Of a stretch of DNA of 64,000 nucleotides, positions 57,730 through 64,000 are shown one piece after another; position 1 is the stretch's first letter, and each line of letters opens with the position of its first letter. The stretch covers positions 1-64,000 of the forward strand of contig CACZJU010000010.1 of assembly GCA_902781515.1 (NCBI GenBank), given 5' to 3'. The notes below the pieces were generated by a model, which searched no databases, was not told the origin of the DNA, and saw only the letters and a list, made by a program, of their open reading frames with translations. This DNA is from an uncultured Bacteroidales bacterium. Lineage in GTDB: Bacteria > Bacteroidota > Bacteroidia > Bacteroidales > Bacteroidaceae. The position numbers were made by a program, and so were the translations under genes.

Positions 57730-59224
57730 CCAACCCCTACTTATCTACAATACTCTTTCCCGTCAGAAAGAGTTGTTCCGTCCACTTCACGAAGGTCGTG
57801 TGGGTATGTACGTATGCGGTCCTACCGTTTATGGTGATGCCCATCTTGGACACGCACGTCCAGCCATCACTTTCGACCTTTTGTTTCGTTACCTCCAGCA
57901 TTTGGGCTACAAAGTTCGCTACGTTCGTAACATCACCGATGTAGGTCACTTGGAACACGATGCCGACGAAGGTGAGGACAAGATTGCAAAGAAGGCACGT
58001 CTTGAGGAATTGGAACCTATGGAGGTGGCACAGTATTATACCAACCGTTTCCACGAGGCTATGGCAGCTTTGAATTGCTTACCCCCAAGCATTGAACCGC
58101 ATGCTACAGGGCACATCATCGAACAACAGCAATTGGTGCAGCAGATTCTCGACAACGGTTACGCCTACGAATCAAACGGCTCAATTTATTTCGATGTCGA
58201 GAAGTATGACAAAGACCACAAGTACGGTATTCTGTCGGGCCGCTCGCTTGAGAATATCAAGGATGCCAGTCGTGAACTGGCTGGTGTAGGTGAGAAACGT
58301 AATCAAGCCGACTTCGCCTTGTGGAAGGCTGCCCAACCAGAACATATAATGCGCTGGCCTTCGCCTTGGAGCGATGGCTTCCCTGGTTGGCACTGTGAGT
58401 GCACGGCTATGGGACGTAAGTATCTTGGTGAGCATTTCGACATTCACGGTGGTGGTTTGGACCTCGTATTCCCTCATCATGAGTGCGAGATAGCGCAGGC
58501 AGTTGCCAGTCAGGGTGACCAAATGGTGCACTATTGGATGCATAACAACATGATTACCATCGATGGAAAGAAGATGGGTAAGTCGTACAACAACTTCATA
58601 ACCTTGCCTCAGTTCTTTGCTGGTGACCATCCTTTGTTGTCTCAGGCATATTCGCCTATGACCATCCGTTTCTTCATTCTTCAGGCTCATTATCGTTCTA
58701 CGGTGGACTTCTCGAACGATGCTCTGCAGGCAGCTGAGAAGGGACTTGCCCGTCTTATGGATGGCTGGAAGTTGCTTCAGCGTCTGCAGGAAGGACAGAA
58801 GACGAAGGGAACTCCACAGGTAGAGGTAAAGTATGTTGACGAACTCCGTCAGCAATGCTACGATTCAATGAACGACGACCTGAATTCGCCGCAGGTGATA
58901 AGCGCCCTGTTCGATGCTTGTCGTGTTATCAACACTGTCAATGACAAGAAGGCTTCAATAACTGCTGAAGTGGCACAGGCAATGGCTGAGGTGTTCCGTA
59001 CCTTCGCTTTCGATATTCTTGGACTTACCGAGAATGCCGGCACAAGCAATAAGGCCCGTGAAGAAGCCTTCGGACACGTCGTTGATATGCTCTTAGAGCA
59101 ACGCAGTCAGGCAAAGGTTGAAAAGAACTGGGCTCTCTCAGACAAGATTCGCGACGATCTCGTAGCTCTTGGCTTTGAAGTAAAGGATACTAAGGACGGC
59201 TATTCGTGGTCACTCAACGTATAG
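57722..59224 (+). CDS. cysS: Cysteinyl-tRNA synthetase
   Basis: A 500-residue class I synthetase. The HIGH motif reads [10 protein letters not shown] within [15 protein letters not shown], whose Cys is the first zinc ligand; the others are in HCECTAMG and [15 protein letters not shown] is KKMGKSYNN. The C-terminal DALR-like helical domain is present. It charges tRNA-Cys. Coupled by overlap to ispG. Confidence 0.96.
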   Translation: MNNQPLLIYNTLSRQKELFRPLHEGRVGMYVCGPTVYGDAHLGHARPAITFDLLFRYLQHLGYKVRYVRNITDVGHLEHDADEGEDKIAKKARLEELEPMEVAQYYTNRFHEAMAALNCLPPSIEPHATGHIIEQQQLVQQILDNGYAYESNGSIYFDVEKYDKDHKYGILSGRSLENIKDASRELAGVGEKRNQADFALWKAAQPEHIMRWPSPWSDGFPGWHCECTAMGRKYLGEHFDIHGGGLDLVFPHHECEIAQAVASQGDQMVHYWMHNNMITIDGKKMGKSYNNFITLPQFFAGDHPLLSQAYSPMTIRFFILQAHYRSTVDFSNDALQAAEKGLARLMDGWKLLQRLQEGQKTKGTPQVEVKYVDELRQQCYDSMNDDLNSPQVISALFDACRVINTVNDKKASITAEVAQAMAEVFRTFAFDILGLTENAGTSNKAREEAFGHVVDMLLEQRSQAKVEKNWALSDKIRDDLVALGFEVKDTKDGYSWSLNV

Positions 59225-59229
59225 TGTGA

Positions 59230-60138
59230 TTACTGATGTTGGCTGACCCATTGCTCGTAGCTATGCTTCCAGCGATTATGGGTCCAGAGCCATAATTCGG
59301 GCTGTTCACGAATTTGTTCTTCAAGCATAGAGGCATATTTGTCAACAACAGCGAATTCATCCATTTTATCGAATGGAATATTCATAGGCAAGACCTCGGC
59401 ACGGTAATATCCGCGTTGAGGTCTTGTTACGCGTATATAATAGAATGCAGCTCCAACCTGACGGGCTATACGTTCAGAACCTACAAGGAATGCGGTCTGA
59501 CGATTGAGGAACTGTGTCCAGTGGTGTAATGCCTGCGACTTCGGCTCTTGGTCGGCAATAAAACCGATAACCAGATGCTCACCTTGTTTTTTTGCTGTGA
59601 TTATGTGTCGTAGCGTTTGTTTCATAGGGATACAACGTCCTCCAAACTTCTCGCGTTCACGCAGGAAATGCTCGTCGGCCTCCTTGTTGTGAAGTGGATG
59701 ATATATCTGTGCTCCCACCCATGGACTATGCAGCCAAAGGGGGAATGATGCCATCCATTCCCAGTTGCAATAGTGTCCGAGATATGCGAAACAGAATTGA
59801 AGACCGTCTTTATCGAGCTGCTGGTGCATCTCTTCTATACCTTCAAACTTTAAGCGACGCTGTATTTCGTCGTTCGACATAGTCTCAAGTTTTATTGTTT
59901 CCACCACATAGTCGCAGAAGAAATGATAGAAGTTTCTGGCAATCTGTCTTATTTCTTCGGCGTTCTTTTCAGGAAAACTGTCGGTGAGCTGACGAACCAC
60001 GAGCTTCCTTCTATAGCGTATAATATAGAAAACCAAAGGAAACAAGAGCCAGTCGGAAAGGAAATAATGTACAGCCAGCGGCATCCGCGACAGCAGCTGC
60101 ACTAATCCAAATGCAAACTTAGTTAATGCGGATTTCAT
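59230..60138 (-). CDS. LpxL/HtrB-like lipid A acyltransferase
   Basis: A 302-residue protein with an N-terminal membrane helix. The HX4(D/E) catalytic motif is HYCNWEW in CFAYLGHYCNWEW, followed by the PLHNKEADE and GFIADQEP segments of late acyltransferases, and ending with LWTHNRWK. It adds a secondary acyl chain to lipid A or a related lipid. Its start overlaps the sulfatase-fold gene by 4 bases, in an operon with an MsbA-like exporter. Confidence 0.9.
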   Translation of the reverse strand: MKSALTKFAFGLVQLLSRMPLAVHYFLSDWLLFPLVFYIIRYRRKLVVRQLTDSFPEKNAEEIRQIARNFYHFFCDYVVETIKLETMSNDEIQRRLKFEGIEEMHQQLDKDGLQFCFAYLGHYCNWEWMASFPLWLHSPWVGAQIYHPLHNKEADEHFLREREKFGGRCIPMKQTLRHIITAKKQGEHLVIGFIADQEPKSQALHHWTQFLNRQTAFLVGSERIARQVGAAFYYIRVTRPQRGYYRAEVLPMNIPFDKMDEFAVVDKYASMLEEQIREQPELWLWTHNRWKHSYEQWVSQHQ

Positions 60139-61880
60139 GGGTGCAGTGATGTATAAGAGTAATGTAGTATCTGCAGTCCTTTCTGTAGGCGTGTGGAATC
60201 TACGGCTTCCCCTATAGGCAGAGCACGCTGTGCTGTGAGGTCGTACATTGTTTCTCCCGTTTCGTCTTTATACAGCATGCCGGATGGGTAGTTGCAATAT
60301 ACGAAAGGCTTATAGTCGGGGCTCAGTATATTACGGCTCCAAGGATAATCATTGTGTTGTTCTCCCATCTGTGCCAACAAGGTAGCAGCGATGTCACTTT
60401 GGTTCATCAGAGTGTGGATGCGACGCTTTCCCTTTACAGCTCCACCCGTCCACAACATAGGACTGTGGAAGAACTCCGAGTTGTCATAGGTCTGTTCATA
60501 CAGGAACCCATGGTCAGGTATTATTATTACCAACAGTTTGTCCCATACAGGGAGTGTGCGCAGACTATCCACGAGGTCACCAACACACTGGTCGGTATAT
60601 GCGAAGGCATTCAGTTTCTTGTCTTCCAGACGATGATATGGCACATCCCAAGGTTCGTGGCTCGATATTGTTTGCCATACCATCATCCAGCGGGCTGTTG
60701 TATCTATCTCTGCAATGGTATGATACATCTTCATGGCAGCCGTACTGTCGTTAGCCCCCCAGCCAGTGTTCAGTTCTACCTTTTTGAAGTAAGAATCGTC
60801 CATCAGTGCTTCAAATCCCATATCGGCGAGATAACGGTATTTGCCCATATTCGTCATCTTTCCGGCATACATATATCCCGTCTTGTAGCCAATGTTGCGG
60901 AAACTGGTCGAGAGGCTGGATAATTGCGTATGCATTTCGACCTGTTTCATAGGACTGATATTGGGATAGCTAATCCAGCCTGAGTATGCACAAACGGTGC
61001 CGCGGTCGGTACGGAATGAGTTGCTGTAGTATCTGTCGAAGAAAATACCATCTGGTATCAGTCGGCTCAGGTTTGGAGCAACCCCGGGTATGCCTCCAAG
61101 TTCTTCCACAAACTTACCTCCGAAACTCTCCATCATTACGAATAGAACGTTGGGACGTTGTGTTGTTAGCAGAGTTTCTGTTATGTCGCTGCTTGTTTCG
61201 TAAGCTTTTGTTACGGCTGTTCTATCCTCGTCTTTGGTCTTGTCATCGCTGTATTTCTTAGTGTCGAAGAATGAAACAGCAAAACGATAGGCGGGATTCG
61301 TTGCTGCATGGCTAAGGAATAGCGGTCCGCTATGGTAACAATTTCCCACACCTATTGGAACAAAGGCAACGATGACGATTATTATCGGCATAAACCATCT
61401 TTTGCGTGCATTCATGCGACGTGGTGTGAATCGTATCGATGGAATAGCAAAGAGTAGTATGAATGCCAATATCAGCAGACCGCGTGTTACGAGGAATGTA
61501 ACGCTCACGCTGTTTGTCGTACCTTCGGGTGAAGCAGCGTATGCCAGATGTACGGCACCGAGTTTAAATTCCCAAAACTCATACATTACCATATCGGCGA
61601 CGATGATAGCTCCAACAGCAATCGCTATGAGGCATAAGTATGGAACCAATATCCATTTGATGCCGCGTCGCATCAATATTGTAACAATGGTTGGTATCAA
61701 GAGCAATAGGGCAGTGGTGCGCAGGTCGAGCAACAGACCGTTTGATATGATGCTCCATATTGCGCTACCGGTAGCGTCGTATATACTTTGGTTATAATAA
61801 ACAAACACAACTTTGCCAATGATAAATACAATCATCAGCAATAGTGACAGGGTTAGCAGATATCGGTTAGTGTTTCTCAT
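60135..61880 (-). CDS. Sulfatase-fold membrane transferase (LTA synthase / EptA-like)
   Basis: A 581-residue protein with five membrane helices in the first 200 residues and a periplasmic sulfatase-fold domain. NVLFVMMESFGGKFVEEL gives the metal-binding Glu, the catalytic Thr is probably in FRTDRGTVCAYSG, and IPDHGFLYEQ holds the Asp-His metal ligands. In Gram-negatives such proteins transfer phosphoethanolamine or glycerophosphate to lipid A or other glycolipids. Its operon with the acyltransferase and MsbA-like gene supports a lipid A target; the transferred group is not known. Confidence 0.85.
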   Translation of the reverse strand: MRNTNRYLLTLSLLLMIVFIIGKVVFVYYNQSIYDATGSAIWSIISNGLLLDLRTTALLLLIPTIVTILMRRGIKWILVPYLCLIAIAVGAIIVADMVMYEFWEFKLGAVHLAYAASPEGTTNSVSVTFLVTRGLLILAFILLFAIPSIRFTPRRMNARKRWFMPIIIVIVAFVPIGVGNCYHSGPLFLSHAATNPAYRFAVSFFDTKKYSDDKTKDEDRTAVTKAYETSSDITETLLTTQRPNVLFVMMESFGGKFVEELGGIPGVAPNLSRLIPDGIFFDRYYSNSFRTDRGTVCAYSGWISYPNISPMKQVEMHTQLSSLSTSFRNIGYKTGYMYAGKMTNMGKYRYLADMGFEALMDDSYFKKVELNTGWGANDSTAAMKMYHTIAEIDTTARWMMVWQTISSHEPWDVPYHRLEDKKLNAFAYTDQCVGDLVDSLRTLPVWDKLLVIIIPDHGFLYEQTYDNSEFFHSPMLWTGGAVKGKRRIHTLMNQSDIAATLLAQMGEQHNDYPWSRNILSPDYKPFVYCNYPSGMLYKDETGETMYDLTAQRALPIGEAVDSTRLQKGLQILHYSYTSLHP

Positions 61881-63715
61881 AGTTGTTGCATGTCGTTAAG
61901 ACGTTTGTAATATCCGTTCTTTGCTATGAGCTCTTCATGAGTGCCGCGTTCCACGATTTGTCCTTCGTGAAGCACGCATATCTCGTCGGCATGTTTGATG
62001 GTGCTGAGACGGTGTGCAATTGCAATTGTTGTTCTGGTTGACATCAACTTTTCCAGCGCATCTTGTACCAATCGTTCGCTCTCTGTGTCAAGTGCACTTG
62101 TGGCTTCGTCCAGTATAAGAATTGGAGGATTCTTTAGGATGGCTCGTGCAATGCTGATGCGTTGTCGCTGTCCGCCTGATAGTCTTCCTCCTCTGTCTCC
62201 AACCATTGTATCGTAACCCTCTGGCATGTCCATGATGAATTCGTGGGCATTAGCAATGCGTGCAGCCTGCTCAATCTCCTCTTGAGTTGCTCCATCCTTG
62301 CCGAAGGCTATGTTATTACGTATTGTATCGTTGAAAAGTATTGCTTCTTGGTTGACATTACCGATGAGCGAGCGAAGGGAATGAATGCTCAACGTACGGA
62401 TATCCTTTCCGTCGATAGTGATGCATCCTCCGCATACGTCATGGTATCGTGGGATAAGATCCACCAAGGTGCTCTTTCCTGACCCTGATTGTCCTACGAG
62501 TGCCACCGTTTGTCCCTTCTTTATTGTAAGGTTTATCTCGTGCAGTATCTCTCGGTTCTCATTGTAGCTGAACGATACATCCTTGAGTACGATGTCTTGG
62601 TTAAGTCCATCGATGGATTGGGCATTTTCTATCTCGCGGATATTGTTCTCTGCAGATAGAATCTTATTGATGCGTTCCATCGATGCCAGTCCCTTTTGTA
62701 TGGCATAGCCTGCTTTCGATAAGTCCTTTATGGGCTGCAGCGTAGTGTATAGTATAATAAGATAGTAAATAAAGGTACTGGCATCTATGGAACTGCTGCC
62801 GTTGAATATCAACCAGCCACCGAACCACAGAACCAGAACAATCATTACGGTCCCAAGGAACTCGCTCACGGGATGTGCAGCGCTTTGGCGAATAGCCACG
62901 CGGCTCGATATGTCGCGATATTCGTCAGTAACACGCTGGAATCGGTCAATCATCTTTTCTTCTGCGATGAAAGCCTTGATTATGCGCAGTCCGCCCAGTG
63001 TTTCTTCGATTTGACTGACGCTGTCCGACAACTTGTCCTGCATCACCAGCGAACGTGACTTCAGTTTCTTACCAATACGTCCTATACCGAAGCCCAGCAT
63101 AGGAACTACGAGCAGCGTGAATATAGTCAGTTCCCAGCTTATATATGTCAGAGTTCCGATATACACAACGATGAATATCGGGTTCTTTATCACCATGTCC
63201 AACGAAGAAGTAATGGAAGCATCCACCTCGTTTACGTCGGCTGTGATGCGTGTCATAATATCCCCCTTGCGCTCTTCGCTGAAGAAGGATAGTGGCAGAC
63301 GCACAATTTTGCGGTATATGTCGTTACGGATATCGCGTATGATACCTGTGCGCAGAGGTGCCAGCATTGCCGAACCGCCGAAGTATGTTGCAGTCTTCAG
63401 CAAGGTCAGGAACGACAACACAATGCCCAGACAAAGAAGTGTTGTTGCAGGTCCGTATGTCTCAATAAGCTGCTGACTATAGTAATATCCGTTGTTCTTT
63501 GCTACTGCCAGCGTATCTCCGACACCTCCCGTACCCCAGGGAATGAATTCGTAGTGCTGTGTGTCAACTTTGAACAGAATTTGAAGAATGGGTAGGATAA
63601 TGGTAAACGAGAACACGTTGAAGAACGCTGCCAGGACGTTCATTCCCAACGTACCTGCGATATAACCTTTGTATCGGGCAAAGTATTTGCCCATTACCTG
63701 ATAAAACCCTTTCAT
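61877..63715 (-). CDS. MsbA-like ABC exporter (fused permease-ATPase)
   Basis: A 612-residue half-transporter. Six membrane helices span about residues 15-320. The ATPase has Walker A LVGQSGSGKSTLVDL, the signature GRLSGGQRQRISIARA, Walker B ILILDEATSALD and the switch His in IAIAHRLSTIKHADEI. Genomic pairing with lipid A acyltransferase and sulfatase-fold genes, each overlapping by 4 bases, makes it a good MsbA candidate, flipping lipid A-core across the inner membrane. Drug export is an alternative for this family. Confidence 0.88.
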   Translation of the reverse strand: MKGFYQVMGKYFARYKGYIAGTLGMNVLAAFFNVFSFTIILPILQILFKVDTQHYEFIPWGTGGVGDTLAVAKNNGYYYSQQLIETYGPATTLLCLGIVLSFLTLLKTATYFGGSAMLAPLRTGIIRDIRNDIYRKIVRLPLSFFSEERKGDIMTRITADVNEVDASITSSLDMVIKNPIFIVVYIGTLTYISWELTIFTLLVVPMLGFGIGRIGKKLKSRSLVMQDKLSDSVSQIEETLGGLRIIKAFIAEEKMIDRFQRVTDEYRDISSRVAIRQSAAHPVSEFLGTVMIVLVLWFGGWLIFNGSSSIDASTFIYYLIILYTTLQPIKDLSKAGYAIQKGLASMERINKILSAENNIREIENAQSIDGLNQDIVLKDVSFSYNENREILHEINLTIKKGQTVALVGQSGSGKSTLVDLIPRYHDVCGGCITIDGKDIRTLSIHSLRSLIGNVNQEAILFNDTIRNNIAFGKDGATQEEIEQAARIANAHEFIMDMPEGYDTMVGDRGGRLSGGQRQRISIARAILKNPPILILDEATSALDTESERLVQDALEKLMSTRTTIAIAHRLSTIKHADEICVLHEGQIVERGTHEELIAKNGYYKRLNDMQQL

Positions 63716-63741
63716 CTTTTATCTTTAATCCTTAACCCAAA

Positions 63742-64000
63742 CTATTTTCGTCCAAAATCTGCTGGTATTTCTCCCCAATTGTCTGTATCCCATTTTTCTA
63801 TAGGTACACTTACGGGATTCTGTCTTAGCCAAGCCTCTGCTCGTGCTACAAGATCCAATGCTTCGGCTGTTTCGGGTGTTCGTTCCAATGTTGTCTTGGC
63901 TTTGCGGTTACGCACCCAAGTCTGTGCCGTCTTGCTGTCGCTGTAGATTGGCATGCTGATGCCTTTCTGCTTCATCAGAGCCAGTCCGTGAACGATGGCG
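63742..64000 (-). CDS. Ribonuclease H, C-terminal part (runs off the window)
   Basis: The frame is open to the window edge; visible residues read AIVHGLALMKQKGISMPIYS, then DSKTAQTWVRNRKAKT, and end ADFGRK. The Asp in IYSDSKTA is the third RNase HI carboxylate. The preceding EMRA-like helix is mostly outside the window. It degrades RNA in RNA-DNA hybrids. The ATG at 63975 is internal, not a start. It lies 26 bases before the MsbA-like gene on the same strand. Confidence 0.8.
   Translation of the reverse strand, partial: AIVHGLALMKQKGISMPIYSDSKTAQTWVRNRKAKTTLERTPETAEALDLVARAEAWLRQNPVSVPIEKWDTDNWGEIPADFGRK

Overview
The window reads as a chromosome segment of a Bacteroidales bacterium, most likely Prevotella or a close relative. 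The evidence is the promoter grammar (TAnnTTTG boxes about 20 bases after a TTG, start codons chosen without clear Shine-Dalgarno sites), DUF4837 and DUF3987 proteins, the HU-like plus 'smalltalk' pair, exported GH95 and GH2 glycosidases, a clostripain-type protease and a Na/Pi symporter with a PhoU-like tail. No rRNA or complete prophage is present. Two tRNAs (Leu-UAG, Ser-UGA) are.

Layout. 1-429 is non-coding and made of short palindromes. 430-7388 is an accessory block on the minus strand: a PLD-type nuclease, TPR and WG-repeat proteins, two proteins faintly like uracil-DNA glycosylases, an AAA ATPase behind a WYL regulator, a frameshifted RhuM-Fic gene, a DEDDh exonuclease, and fragments of a second WYL and a second exonuclease. 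7570-13873 holds recQ, recJ, an exported C1 peptidase and aminopeptidase P. 14096-20303 carries a TonB receptor, a CapA-like phosphoesterase, an NlpC/P60 hydrolase, a C11 protease and an orphan histidine kinase. 20501-24107 is the conserved rpmF-fabH-era-der run. 24591-29806 has a GH95 enzyme and an Mla-type lipid transporter pair split by an S23 four-helix-bundle gene lying between inverted repeats.

29883-40011 is a 10-kb accessory island bounded by perfect 55-bp inverted repeats. It contains smalltalk/HU, a dyad of TGTCA repeats around a 39-bp AT palindrome, a rod-shaped RNA candidate, a FokI-like type IIS restriction system with its methyltransferase split in two, a tandem pair of stem-loops sharing a 31-nt core, and a group of unknown genes ending in a DUF3987 primase/helicase-like protein. 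The two boundary repeats also appear to supply the outward promoters of mlaE and lptB.

40070-64000 is mostly core: lptB, tRNA-Leu, rlmN, DUF4837, pdxA, a flippase-like protein, tRNA-Ser, purN, Na/Pi symporter, GH2, a CapD-type dehydratase, a zinc peptidase, rpoN, a PAP2-like protein, purE, ispG, cysS, then a tight operon for lipid A export and modification (RNase H end, MsbA-like ABC, sulfatase-fold transferase, LpxL-like acyltransferase). Many genes here concern the outer membrane: lipid transport (Mla, Lpt, MsbA), lipid A acylation and headgroup transfer, and nutrient uptake.

All functional calls come from motifs read by eye; none was confirmed by a database search.
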